64,000 bases of DNA from Halobacteriales archaeon YIM A00010. GTDB taxonomy: Archaea; Halobacteriota; Halobacteria; Halobacteriales; Haloarculaceae. The stretch lies in the NCBI GenBank assembly GCA_025041175.1, contig JAKCFJ010000001.1, positions 1,939,526-2,003,525 on the forward strand, given 5' to 3'. Shown piece after piece: positions 8,215 through 17,185 of this stretch (positions are counted from its first letter, which is position 1; each line of letters begins with the position of its first letter). Below the pieces are notes generated by a model. That model had not been told where the DNA came from. It did not search any database and saw only the letters and a list, made by a program, of their open reading frames with translations. The translations under genes were made by a program, and so were the position numbers.

Positions 8215-8760
8215 ATGGTCGGTCGCTACTACGAGGAGTTCGAGATCGGCGAGACGATCGAACACGAGAAACGACGAACGATCAGCGAAAGCGACAACCA
8301 ACGGTTCTGTGACATGACCATGAACCAGCAACCGCTGCATCTCGATCGGGAGTTCGCGGGCGAGACGCAGTTCGGCCGGCGGCTGGTCAACGGCCTGTAC
8401 ACCATGTCGCTCGCCGTCGGGCTAACCATTCCGGACACCACGGACGGTACCATCGTCGCCAACCTATCCTACGACAACGTCGAACACCCGAATCCGGTGT
8501 TCCACGGGGACACGCTCCGCGCACAGTCGACGGTGACGGACAAACGCGAAACTTCCGATGGAGAACGAGGGATCGTCACCATGCACGTCGAGGCGTTCAA
8601 AATCGACGGCGACAGCGAGGCGCAACGCGCCTCAAGCAGCGAGGAACAACGTTCCTCGGGCAACCGGCCTGCGGCCGGTGACAGTCGGGCGGAGCCCGAC
8701 GACGACGACGAAACACTCGTCTGTGACCTCGACCGAACCGCACTCTCGTTGAAAAAATAA
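8215..8760 (+). CDS. MaoC-type hot-dog dehydratase with an inserted hairpin-encoded segment
   Basis: This hot-dog fold protein belongs to the MaoC/enoyl-CoA hydratase-2 family and probably acts on acyl-CoA esters. The N-terminal part (YYEEFEIGETIEHEKRRTISESDNQRF) and the motif NQQPLHLDREFA are typical. Residues about 133-164 (SEAQRASSSEEQRSSGN and on to DSRAEPDD) are low-complexity and polar, are encoded by four short palindromes, and split VEAFKIDG from DDETLVCDLDRTALSLK, which would otherwise be continuous. The frame stays open, so the gene may still make protein. The start at 8215 follows a TATA-like CCTATTTAGCC at about 8182-8192. Confidence 0.85.
   Translation: MVGRYYEEFEIGETIEHEKRRTISESDNQRFCDMTMNQQPLHLDREFAGETQFGRRLVNGLYTMSLAVGLTIPDTTDGTIVANLSYDNVEHPNPVFHGDTLRAQSTVTDKRETSDGERGIVTMHVEAFKIDGDSEAQRASSSEEQRSSGNRPAAGDSRAEPDDDDETLVCDLDRTALSLKK
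8617..8700 (+). repeat. Four consecutive 7-bp/3-nt hairpins inside the MaoC gene
   Basis: Four perfect palindromes stand in a row at 8617-8633 (GAGGCGC-aac-GCGCCTC), 8641-8657 (GAGGAAC-aac-GTTCCTC), 8663-8679 (ACCGGCC-tgc-GGCCGGT) and 8684-8700 (GTCGGGC-gga-GCCCGAC). Each has a 7-bp stem and a 3-base loop, all in the coding frame. The regularity indicates a distinct inserted element. Confidence 0.92.
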
Positions 8761-8785
8761 CATTAATGCACAGATATAGACAGAT

Positions 8786-8802
8786 TTAATAAAATATATT
8801 AA
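8786..8802 (+). promoter_or_regulatory. AT-rich TATA region before the helicase gene
   Basis: TTAATAAAATATATTAA ends 18 bases before the TTG at 8820. A haloarchaeal transcript would start at or just before that codon, consistent with a leaderless mRNA and with the non-ATG start chosen for the helicase. Confidence 0.5.
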
Positions 8803-8819
8803 ACAGTATCTTGTGATAC

Positions 8820-11800
8820 TTGCGTGTGGACGGAAGAAAAATACTGCGAAAGGGGAAGCGAATAACGTGGAGAACAGGAATCGTTTTGGTTGGAATCGCA
8901 GCCATAGTGTACTGGTTTCTCACACAGGTGGGGGTCGTGCTTGCGATCTCTCCGGCGCTCGAATGGATAACGGGAGTGCTGGCGTTTCTCTCCGATCCAC
9001 TGGTGTTGGCAGCGGTTCTCGTAGTAGTGGGAACCGCTGCGGTCGTGGTGTGGCAGCGGGTCGACGACGTTGGGGCCGCGACGGTGGAGCTGTTTGCCCG
9101 GTTGAAAGAGCGGCTCGGCTTCGATAGTCCGGTCGACGTGCGCGGCTCACTCGAACACGAGGATGTTCGTTGGATCGCCCACCACACCCGCGATGGAGTG
9201 ACGACGATAGAACACCGGGCGTGTCCGAACTGTGCCGTGGAACTGGAACAGGAAACGATCCCGTACACGGATCTCAATCGACCGAACACCCCGATAACGG
9301 CGGACGAGACGACACAACAGAGAGAGGAACAAGCGTGGGAGAACGTATTCGGGCGGGAAAAGTCCGGCTCCGAGGAGTTGACTGAAGCGCTCGTCTGTCC
9401 TCGTGAGACGTGTCGGTTTTCGATTCCCGGCGAAAAACACATCAAATCCGGCGAAACCGCCGTGAAAAAACAGTTCCGGATGCATTTCAGGCGAATGCGC
9501 GATGGGAGCAACGATCCGATCAGCAAGTGGCACCATCGCGCCGCTGAACGCCTCGATTCCGATCTCGAACCAACACCAGCAGACGTCTGGGATGCCTACG
9601 CACGCGAGTGTGACGACGAGTCCGTGCCGTTGAACCAATCGTTCGGTCAGGGGCTGCCCGGCAAGGACACGACCATGACGTGCCACGCCCTCAAACTGCA
9701 CAAGAATAATGCGGCAGGGGTCGACCAGCTCATCGAGCTCACCCCGGCCGACTTCGACAAGATACTCGCGTGGCTCGTTCGATCGGAGTATCTCGAAACG
9801 AGACGGGAGATAACAAGGAAAATGAACGAGGAGATCGAACAGTGTCAGTCGACACTTACTACCCTCGAACACGAGCGTGGTTCGGTCGTCCAACAGGTTC
9901 TGGGCCACCGGTACAACCGCACCGAGCCACATATCGATCTCGAAAACGCCGAACACGAACTGGATGGGGCAAACGAGTCCGTTCGTGAACTGCGCGAGGA
10001 TCTCGATTTAGACTATCTCCCCGCCGATCATCAACGGTGGCTGTCAGCGTGTGAAAACGGTGTTGTCGATGCTGTGGAGTACGTCGTGCAACTGCGGGCG
10101 TTCGGAGAGTACCGCGGAGAGATCGAACCGACCATCGAGAAGTTTGAGGAGCGCTTTGAGCCGTACAAGGAGGGTGAAAACTACATGACAACACCCGACC
10201 AGAAATTCCTCGAACAGAGATGCTCGACGATCTGTCAGCTGCTGTCGGATCTTCACCGAGAGGTACAACTCGAACTGCTGCCACAAGAGATGACCGAGTG
10301 GGCCGGAACGCAGAAAGCCCGATTTACCGAACGTTCCCGTCGGCTTCCGACCTACAACAAGGAGTTTGTTGCGCACGAACGAGAGCAGTACGCGGACCTC
10401 TTCGAGACCGAACATGGGCCGCTCAACGAGGAACAACAGAAGGCGGTCGTGCGTAACGATCGGCACAACCTCGTGGATGCGAGCGCCGGTACCGGAAAAA
10501 CGCTAACACTCACCTACCGCTTTCTGTATCTGTACAAGCGAGGCGTACCCCTTGATGACATCGTAGCTGTCACCTTCACTGGAGATGCTGCCGACGAAAT
10601 GGAATCACGGATCGCTGAGGCGCTTGAGGGGGTTGAGCCACACCAACTGAACATCTCCACGTATCACTCATTCGCGGGCAAAATCGTTGCGGACTCAGTA
10701 AGCGGTCCCGTCAACACGGATCTAGATGGTGCCCACGAGCAGTTTGTTGAGAGGATTCTCAGCGGTGATAACAAGCTCAAAGACCGACATCCCGAAGCGA
10801 TGAGCGAATTCGAAAAGTACCACTCGGACTTTCTCCGGGACGAAGAAGACTACATAGACAGACAGAAAGACACGGATCAATCGAGACACGAGTTCCTTTG
10901 CGAGCAGTATTCGGAATTTCTAGAGACTGCACGCAACTTCGATCAGACACCGGATGAGATACGCAGTCGACTTTCAAGGATCAAACTTCTCCAACACCAC
11001 TTCGGGAAGGCCGCTTGTGAGATCCTCAGAGCATTTCTTGACCACGCCGAAGGGACCGACGAACCAGTGGATTTCCACGATATGGTGAAGGGCGCAACCC
11101 GACTCGGAGGGGAGGCCCCCGAACATTTCAGTCAAGAATACCAACACATCCTCTTTGACGAATTTCAGGACGCGGATGGATCTGTTCTCGAATTCGTCAG
11201 TATGTTCCTCGGGGGATCGGGAGACACCCGCCTGTTCGCCGTTGGTGATGATTGGCAGAGCATCTACGGCTTCAAAGGATCGGACCCACGCTATTTCATC
11301 GAGTTTGAAGAACAGTTTGAGGGCGTCAAACACACGCAGCTCGCGGTCAATTATCGGTGTCCGCCGACGATCGTGGAGGCGGGCGAGGAGCTGATGGCCA
11401 ACAGCGAGGACGACCAGAACGAGAAAGACGTCAGGGCGTTCTCCGACGCGCGTGTTACGCCGGAGGTACACAAGCTGAGCGGAGTCTATGAGAACCGAGC
11501 CGCCGTGTACGCCACAAACCTCATCGAAAATGCACTCTCTGATGAGGATATGACTCCAGAGGATGTGATGGTACTCTCGCGCAACGATGGGGCAAGCCCG
11601 TTCATGAACCGTATCCGTTCACAACTGGATGAACGCGAGATTCCACGGATACCAGTCGATGAAGACGATGAAATTGGCGTTTCAGACGGTGTCCAGGTAC
11701 AATCCATTCACAAATCGAAGGGCACAGAAGCCGAATGCGTGATCCTGGTGAATGCAACGGACGATGAGCACCACGGATTGCCACAGCAGAAAAGAGAGAA

Positions 11801-12245
11801 CGAACTGATCACACCGGCCAGCGCAAACCCAGCCACGCATTACGCCGAGGAACGGCGGCTCTTTTACGTTGCCATGACACGAGCAGAGCACAAGCTCCAC
11901 GTGGTTACGCGGCCGGGCCACGAATCAAGATATCTGAAAGAGATAGACGGGTATTTCGAAGAACAACGGTCCGATGTATGGACGGCCACAGGCACTCTCG
12001 GACCGTGGAAGGTCCCTGATACGAACAGCGATATGCCACTGAAGGCTCAGCTGACGTGCAACGGTTACACGGTGAATCTCAAAGCATGGGATACGACGTA
12101 CCTCCGCACGCTCGAATCCGGCGGGCAGTATCACCTCTCGAACATCGACCCACAAAACGACGGGTGGGGAGCACAGATCAAGCTCAATGAATCCGTAGAA
12201 GTCGAGCGTCTCGACCGATCGGACCCACAGCCGGCCGATTCCTAA
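8820..12245 (+). CDS. Membrane-anchored UvrD/HelD-like superfamily 1 helicase with zinc ribbon
   Basis: This is a 1141-residue protein. Two hydrophobic segments at about 17-40 and 60-78 should anchor it in the membrane. Four cysteines follow (135, 138, 193, 198; CPNC and CPRETC) and look like a split zinc ribbon. A long helical region leads to an SF1 helicase core: Walker A ASAGTGKT at about 554-561, motif II DEFQD at 780-784, motif III GDDWQSIYGFKG, motif V QSIHKSKGTEAE and motif VI YVAMTRAEH near 1014. The segment before Walker A resembles DNA helicase IV (HelD). No nuclease motif is visible. The start is TTG at 8820 or GTG at 8826; no nearby ATG keeps the first membrane segment. Neighbours give no functional clue. 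Confidence 0.88.
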   Translation: MRVDGRKILRKGKRITWRTGIVLVGIAAIVYWFLTQVGVVLAISPALEWITGVLAFLSDPLVLAAVLVVVGTAAVVVWQRVDDVGAATVELFARLKERLGFDSPVDVRGSLEHEDVRWIAHHTRDGVTTIEHRACPNCAVELEQETIPYTDLNRPNTPITADETTQQREEQAWENVFGREKSGSEELTEALVCPRETCRFSIPGEKHIKSGETAVKKQFRMHFRRMRDGSNDPISKWHHRAAERLDSDLEPTPADVWDAYARECDDESVPLNQSFGQGLPGKDTTMTCHALKLHKNNAAGVDQLIELTPADFDKILAWLVRSEYLETRREITRKMNEEIEQCQSTLTTLEHERGSVVQQVLGHRYNRTEPHIDLENAEHELDGANESVRELREDLDLDYLPADHQRWLSACENGVVDAVEYVVQLRAFGEYRGEIEPTIEKFEERFEPYKEGENYMTTPDQKFLEQRCSTICQLLSDLHREVQLELLPQEMTEWAGTQKARFTERSRRLPTYNKEFVAHEREQYADLFETEHGPLNEEQQKAVVRNDRHNLVDASAGTGKTLTLTYRFLYLYKRGVPLDDIVAVTFTGDAADEMESRIAEALEGVEPHQLNISTYHSFAGKIVADSVSGPVNTDLDGAHEQFVERILSGDNKLKDRHPEAMSEFEKYHSDFLRDEEDYIDRQKDTDQSRHEFLCEQYSEFLETARNFDQTPDEIRSRLSRIKLLQHHFGKAACEILRAFLDHAEGTDEPVDFHDMVKGATRLGGEAPEHFSQEYQHILFDEFQDADGSVLEFVSMFLGGSGDTRLFAVGDDWQSIYGFKGSDPRYFIEFEEQFEGVKHTQLAVNYRCPPTIVEAGEELMANSEDDQNEKDVRAFSDARVTPEVHKLSGVYENRAAVYATNLIENALSDEDMTPEDVMVLSRNDGASPFMNRIRSQLDEREIPRIPVDEDDEIGVSDGVQVQSIHKSKGTEAECVILVNATDDEHHGLPQQKRENELITPASANPATHYAEERRLFYVAMTRAEHKLHVVTRPGHESRYLKEIDGYFEEQRSDVWTATGTLGPWKVPDTNSDMPLKAQLTCNGYTVNLKAWDTTYLRTLESGGQYHLSNIDPQNDGWGAQIKLNESVEVERLDRSDPQPADS

Positions 12246-12324
12246 CCGATCCCCCAGAAGCCTCGTTCAGTGGGTCCGCCTCAGTCACCCAACAATTATC
12301 ATCCCAGATATGAATGTTTGAGAC

Positions 12325-12921
12325 ATGGATACACCACCAGGGAAGCAGTTCGAGTGGTTGACGCTCGATGAGGACGAGGAGCTGTTGTGGGGGGATACCC
12401 CACATCGTCTCAGTTTGATGCTGTCGGTCGCCGTTGGGATTCCGTTGTGTCTGGTGCTCATCGGCATTCCGATCGTGATCTCCTCGTATCTGCACCACAC
12501 GAACACGAACTACGTGATCACGACCACGGCGGTCTACAAGAAGACGGGGATCTTCTCGCGGAGTGTCCAGCGGGTCGAGTTCGACAAGGTACAGAACACT
12601 TCCTACCAGCAGTCGATGATAGGATCGTATTTCGGCTACGGAACGGTCGAGATCGCCACTGCGGGCACCGGTGGGGTGGAGATGCGGTTTCGAAACGTCG
12701 AGGCACCCCGGGAGAGACAAACGTCGATCAACGAGCGCAGCGCGGAGTCACAGAACGGAACGAACGGGGAGGACGCCGAGGCGGTCCTCGATGAGATTCT
12801 CACGGAGCTGCGGGCGATCCGCCAAGCGATCGACGAACCCACTGATAGCGCGTCGGAATCGGAACAACCAGACCTCTCACAGGCAGAAACGACGGCACAG
12901 GGCACCGAGGAGTCGTCATGA
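12325..12921 (+). CDS. PH-domain (bPH2/YdbS-like) membrane protein 1
   Basis: This 198-residue protein has one membrane hairpin (about residues 29-55) followed by a bacterial PH-like domain (NYVITTTAVYKKTGIFSRS and on to YGTVEIATAG). The C-terminal 70 residues are polar and acidic. Proteins of this class are membrane-anchored and of unknown role. Its last four bases overlap the start of a paralogous gene (ATGA), so the two are translationally coupled and their products may form a pair. It lies 79 bases after the helicase gene. Confidence 0.82.
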   Translation: MDTPPGKQFEWLTLDEDEELLWGDTPHRLSLMLSVAVGIPLCLVLIGIPIVISSYLHHTNTNYVITTTAVYKKTGIFSRSVQRVEFDKVQNTSYQQSMIGSYFGYGTVEIATAGTGGVEMRFRNVEAPRERQTSINERSAESQNGTNGEDAEAVLDEILTELRAIRQAIDEPTDSASESEQPDLSQAETTAQGTEESS

Positions 12922-13499
12922 GCTCGTCGCACCCCGCGCTCGCGCTCGATCCCGAGGAAACGGTCCACTGGTCCGCCCATCCACGGCTGTTGCTCGTTGT
13001 TCCCGACACCGTGGTCGGGGCGATCCTCGTGGTGGCCGGTCTCGCGGCTGTGTTCGTCCCGGAGCTAGGGGAGCCGTTCCTGCCGAGAGAGATCACGCCG
13101 TGGCTGGGGGTGCTCGTTCTCCTCGGCATCACGCTCCCGGCGTGGACGTACCTCACCGTCGTGAACACGGTGTTTGTGATCACCGACCGGGCGCTGTACG
13201 CAAAACGGGGCGTCCTCCGGAGACGGGTCGACCGGATCAGACACACGCGCGTCCAGAACAGCTCGTTCTCACAGGGGTATCGGGAGAAGCTGTTCGACTA
13301 CGGGACGGTGTCGGTCGACACCGCCGGCGTCTCGACGGCGATCCGGTTTCACGACATCGAGAACCCGGGTACGGTCCGCGAGCGCATCGATACGTACGCC
13401 GCCGAAGCGGGAGACGACGGAATTCCGGGCAGCGTCGAGCAGTGGAACGCGGTCCTCGAGGAAGTACGAGCGCTCAGAACGGCGGTCGAATCGCGCTGA
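12918..13499 (+). CDS. PH-domain (bPH2/YdbS-like) membrane protein 2
   Basis: This 193-residue paralogue of the preceding gene has two membrane segments at about 25-45 and 55-75, then the PH-like domain (NTVFVITDRALYAKRGVLRRRVDRI and on to YGTVSVDTAG). The two proteins align through the core but differ at both ends, so they are an old duplication. It starts inside the stop of the first gene. It ends 14 bases before the convergent carboxylase gene. Confidence 0.82.
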   Translation: MSSSHPALALDPEETVHWSAHPRLLLVVPDTVVGAILVVAGLAAVFVPELGEPFLPREITPWLGVLVLLGITLPAWTYLTVVNTVFVITDRALYAKRGVLRRRVDRIRHTRVQNSSFSQGYREKLFDYGTVSVDTAGVSTAIRFHDIENPGTVRERIDTYAAEAGDDGIPGSVEQWNAVLEEVRALRTAVESR

Positions 13500-13513
13500 A
13501 ACGAAACTGAACG

Positions 13514-15220
13514 TTACAACACCGTTCCGTGTTTCTTGTCGGGAAGGTCTTTCTCGATGGTTTCGTAGAAGGCAAACCGGTTCGTGAGCTCCTCGCGCAG
13601 GCTGCTCGGGGGAACGATCTCGTCGATGACCATCTCGCTGGCCATGCGGTGGATGTCGATGTCCTCGCGGTACTCCTCGCGGAGCTGTCGCTCGCGCTCT
13701 GCGCGCTCGTCGGGATCGTCGATCGCGTCGAGCTTGTTGGCGTAGACGGCGTTGATGGCCGCCTCCGGACCCATGATTCCAATTTCGCCAGAGGGAAGAC
13801 CGATCGTGGATTCGGGACCGTAGGCCGGTCCGGACATGGCGTAGATGCCCGCGCCGTAGGCTTTCCGCGCCACCACGCACTGCTTTGGAACCGTCACCGA
13901 GGAGGTGGCGTAAATCATCTTCTTGCCTTTCTCGAGGATCGCTTCCTTCTCGACGCTCGAACCGGCCATAAAGCCCGGCGTGTCGCACAGATACAGCAGG
14001 GGGATCCCGAACGCGTCGCACTTCCAGATGAAGCGGGCGGCCTTCTCGGCCGAGTCGGGGAAGATCGCGCCGGCGCGCTGGGCGGGCTGGTTGGCGACGA
14101 TGCCGACCGGCCGTCCGTCGATGCGCGCGAACGCGGTGATGATCTCCGGACCGAACGACGGCTTGAGTTCGAGAACCGAATCACCATCGACGACGCAGTC
14201 GATGAGATTGCGCATGTCGTACCCCTTGTTGGGATGGTCGGGAATAACGCGGTCGAGGGACGCCGGTGGGGTGGTCGGGGCGACGGAGTCGGCCGACGGC
14301 GGGGACTGCTCGCAGTTGTCCGGCAGATACGAGATCAGTTTGGCGACCAGCTCGCGGGCGTGTTCCTCGTCCTCGGCAATGAGGTCGGCGCTGCCGGACT
14401 GGGTGGTGTGGACCTCCGGCCCACCGAGCTCCTGCATGTCGATCGTTTCACCGGTGACCATCTCCACCATCCGCGGGCTGGCGATCGCCATCGCGGACAC
14501 GTCCCGGACCATGACCGTGAAATCCGCGAACACGGGGGTGTAGGCGGCACCGGCGATACAGGGACCGTACAGCACGCAGATCTGGGGCACCCGTCCTGAG
14601 AGCATCGAGTGGTTGTAGTAGTACTTCCCGATCCCCTCGCGGTTGGCGAAAAAGCCGGTCTGTTGGTCGATGCGCCCGCCCGAGGAATCCATCAGATACA
14701 GCACGGGACGGCCCGTTTCGAGCGCGCGCTGTTGCATCCGGAGGAATTTCTCGACCCCCTTCTCGGCCATGCTCCCCGCCTTCACGGTGAAGTCGTTGGC
14801 CATGAAGTGGACCGACCGACCCTCGAACTCCGCGCCACCGGTGAGGAGACCGTCCGCCGGGAGCTGGTCGTCAGCGTCGAACTCCGCGAATTTCCCGTCC
14901 TCGAACAGCACGTCCTCGAACCAGAGATCGAGCCGATCCCTGACGAACAGCTTGCCCTGCTCGGAGAGGCGTTCTTTGTACTTCTCCGGCCCGCCCTGTT
15001 CGATGCGAGCGATCTCCTCGATGAGCGCGATCTCGCGCTCGGTCGGCCCGATGTCGTCCTCCGGAACGGCGTCCCCAACCTGATCGCCGGCGTGAACGAC
15101 GGCCGGCTCGGATGCGTCTCCGACGTACACTTCGACCTCCTCGACGGCGTGACGAGCGAGCGCAGCAGCAGTGGCGCTCGCTTCCTCCGCGCTCGCATCC
15201 GCATCGATCCGTACCTTCAT
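13514..15220 (-). CDS. Acyl-CoA (propionyl/methylmalonyl type) carboxylase carboxyltransferase subunit
   Basis: This 568-residue biotin-dependent carboxyltransferase subunit moves CO2 from carboxybiotin to an acyl-CoA. It contains both crotonase-fold halves and the family signatures GGRIDQQTGFFANREGIGKYYYNHSML and GIVANQPAQRAGAIFPDSAEKAARF. The first 60 or so residues (MKVRIDADASAEEASATAAA) do not belong to the carboxyltransferase and resemble the small haloarchaeal carboxylase helper PccX; this is inference. No biotin carboxylase subunit lies nearby, so partners must be encoded elsewhere. It is convergent with the PH-domain pair. Confidence 0.9.
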   Translation of the reverse strand: MKVRIDADASAEEASATAAALARHAVEEVEVYVGDASEPAVVHAGDQVGDAVPEDDIGPTEREIALIEEIARIEQGGPEKYKERLSEQGKLFVRDRLDLWFEDVLFEDGKFAEFDADDQLPADGLLTGGAEFEGRSVHFMANDFTVKAGSMAEKGVEKFLRMQQRALETGRPVLYLMDSSGGRIDQQTGFFANREGIGKYYYNHSMLSGRVPQICVLYGPCIAGAAYTPVFADFTVMVRDVSAMAIASPRMVEMVTGETIDMQELGGPEVHTTQSGSADLIAEDEEHARELVAKLISYLPDNCEQSPPSADSVAPTTPPASLDRVIPDHPNKGYDMRNLIDCVVDGDSVLELKPSFGPEIITAFARIDGRPVGIVANQPAQRAGAIFPDSAEKAARFIWKCDAFGIPLLYLCDTPGFMAGSSVEKEAILEKGKKMIYATSSVTVPKQCVVARKAYGAGIYAMSGPAYGPESTIGLPSGEIGIMGPEAAINAVYANKLDAIDDPDERAERERQLREEYREDIDIHRMASEMVIDEIVPPSSLREELTNRFAFYETIEKDLPDKKHGTVL

Positions 15221-15293
15221 ACATAATATTCCTAAACGGACCTAATAGGGCTTTGCGAATTCCCCGCCGGATCCGGCGGCCCACAGCCGGCCG

Positions 15294-16271
15294 TCACCAA
15301 GCGGCTTCGTGGATCTCCCCGACGCCAGGGATCCCCTCGATCACACGATCCCCGAGAGTCCCGTGCCACCGACCGAACGGCTGGACGATGCGGTGTGAGA
15401 GCGGTCCGACGGAGACGGTCCGACGGTGCGTGTGTTCGACGTCGAGAGAGACCGATAGCTCCCCGTCGTCGGTTTCGATCCGCCACTCGTCGGTGGAGAC
15501 GGCTGCGGGACCGATTCCCCTCGGAACCCCGTCGATCCAGACGACGTTGCCCAGTCCATCGGGTCCCGGTCCCACGGTGAAGCCCACAGCCGTCCCATCA
15601 CTCGCGTGTCCGCTGGCGATTGCTCCCTGGCACTCCGTCGATCGATCGAACAGCCCGTGGGAGTAATCGAGCATACCGACAGCGTCGTCGGAAAAGCGGT
15701 GGCGGTGACCGTCGGCGTTGAGCCAGCCCGTTACCGGAAGCGCGGCCGATTTCTGGGAGATCACGACGCGCTGGGGATTCTCGCGGCCGGTGGCAGCCGG
15801 ACGGACGGCGGTCATCGGCTCGACTGCCGGCGTGTCGTAGCCCAGCGTGAGCTTCGTCGTCCCCATCCGTCCCGAAACCCGTGCGGTGTCGCCACGGTTG
15901 TCGAGCGTCATTCGGTGGTCGAGAAACCGCGCGACAACTAGGGGGTCTGCCGTGGGATCGTCGTCGATTTGGACCACAAAGGGCGGCAGCACTGACGCGG
16001 TGTCGACGAGCAAGGACCCTTCGTCGCGGTCGAACACCCACAACGAGACGATTCCGACCGGCCCAGCGTCGACGACCGAACCGTACAGCGCGATCCCCCC
16101 ATCGACCGCCCAAAACCGCTGGAGCGTCTTCTCGTGGCGCAACCGGACGAGCCGCCCGAGGCGAAACCGAAAATCGAGGTCGAGTGCCGTCGAAGAACAC
16201 GATCCCCGATACGTGCCGAACGCGATGTCGCCACCGGAGACGGGAGCGGACGGAGCTGACCCAAGATCCAT
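15294..16271 (-). CDS. DUF2804 family protein
   Basis: This 325-residue soluble, beta-rich protein shows the family's two-part pattern, including DYSHGLFDRSTECQGAIASG and a C-terminal HRIVQPFGRWHGTL. I recognise it as DUF2804. No catalytic residues can be assigned and its function is unknown. It stands between the carboxylase gene and the fructose-bisphosphatase gene, all on the minus strand. The 73-76 base gaps on both sides suggest separate transcription. Confidence 0.75.
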   Translation of the reverse strand: MDLGSAPSAPVSGGDIAFGTYRGSCSSTALDLDFRFRLGRLVRLRHEKTLQRFWAVDGGIALYGSVVDAGPVGIVSLWVFDRDEGSLLVDTASVLPPFVVQIDDDPTADPLVVARFLDHRMTLDNRGDTARVSGRMGTTKLTLGYDTPAVEPMTAVRPAATGRENPQRVVISQKSAALPVTGWLNADGHRHRFSDDAVGMLDYSHGLFDRSTECQGAIASGHASDGTAVGFTVGPGPDGLGNVVWIDGVPRGIGPAAVSTDEWRIETDDGELSVSLDVEHTHRRTVSVGPLSHRIVQPFGRWHGTLGDRVIEGIPGVGEIHEAAW

Positions 16272-16345
16272 ACATTAGTAACACATACGCTATCAAGTAT
16301 GTGTTGTGGTGGTGACGGTTCTCTCACGCCACGTGTTCCGACACG

Positions 16346-17185
16346 TCAACCGTTCAGTGTCTCCTCGAGTCGGTCGATGTACTCCGCGTTGCCCACGTGG
16401 ACGGGGACGCGCTGGTGGAGCGCGGTCGGTGTGACATCGAGCAGCGATCGGGTGCCGTCCGAGGAGCGTCCGCCCGCCGTCTCCACGATGTACCCGATAG
16501 GAGCACCCTCGAACGAAAGGCGGAGCTTCCCCTCGGGATGGGACTGGAGCGCAGGGTAGGCGAAGACGCCGCCGTACGTCATGACCTGATTCACGTCGGC
16601 GATCATCGCACCGCCGTACCTGAGCTTGAGTTCCTGCTCGACCGACGAGGCGAACGCCGAGAAGTCGTCGGGCCACTCCGGAACGCGGCCGCCAAAGCCG
16701 TACACCACCGGCTCGTCGGGCAGCGTAACGTCCTTCCGGACCGGTTTGCGCGCGCCAGCTTCCACGACGTACTCGGTGACGGTGCCGTCGTGGGCGGTCA
16801 TCATGGTCGTGAGCGGACCGTACAGCACGTACGCCGCCGCGACGATGTCACGCCCACCGGCAGGGAACTCGGCGTCGTACACGCCGACGATGGTTCCCAT
16901 GGCGTTGTTGGATTTCACGTTCGAGGAGCCATCGAGCGGATCGACAGCGACCGAATACCCGTCGCCGCTGGTGACGACGTCGTCGCGTTCCTCGCTTGCG
17001 TAGGCACCGACAGAATCGATGGCGAGCAGCCGCTCTTCGAGCAGCTGGTCGGCGTACACGTCCGCCGCGAGCTGTTGCTCGCCGCTCGGGTTTTCCGCTT
17101 CGGCGTACGTGCGCCGGCCGGCCAAGCTTCCCCGGATGTCGTTCGTGCTTGACGCGACGACATCGAAGATCTCCGCTACGCTCAT
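16346..17185 (-). CDS. fbp: Class 1 fructose-1,6-bisphosphatase
   Basis: This gluconeogenic enzyme removes the 1-phosphate from fructose 1,6-bisphosphate. The 279-residue protein carries the metal-binding signature VDPLDGSSN and the C-terminal substrate region GGVFAYPALQSHPEGKLRLSFE. A frame from 17542 is open, but its extra 119 residues are an arginine-rich overlap with the aldolase gene. The ATG at 17185 overlaps the aldolase stop by 4 bases (ATGA) and begins MSVAEIFDVV. The coupling with aldolase places both in one operon for hexose phosphate synthesis. Confidence 0.93.
   Translation of the reverse strand: MSVAEIFDVVASSTNDIRGSLAGRRTYAEAENPSGEQQLAADVYADQLLEERLLAIDSVGAYASEERDDVVTSGDGYSVAVDPLDGSSNVKSNNAMGTIVGVYDAEFPAGGRDIVAAAYVLYGPLTTMMTAHDGTVTEYVVEAGARKPVRKDVTLPDEPVVYGFGGRVPEWPDDFSAFASSVEQELKLRYGGAMIADVNQVMTYGGVFAYPALQSHPEGKLRLSFEGAPIGYIVETAGGRSSDGTRSLLDVTPTALHQRVPVHVGNAEYIDRLEETLNG

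Noticed and set aside
8215-13499. A defence island around the large helicase
   Set aside because: No nuclease, methylase, NTP-binding effector or toxin gene is nearby; the neighbours are a MaoC enzyme and PH-domain proteins.
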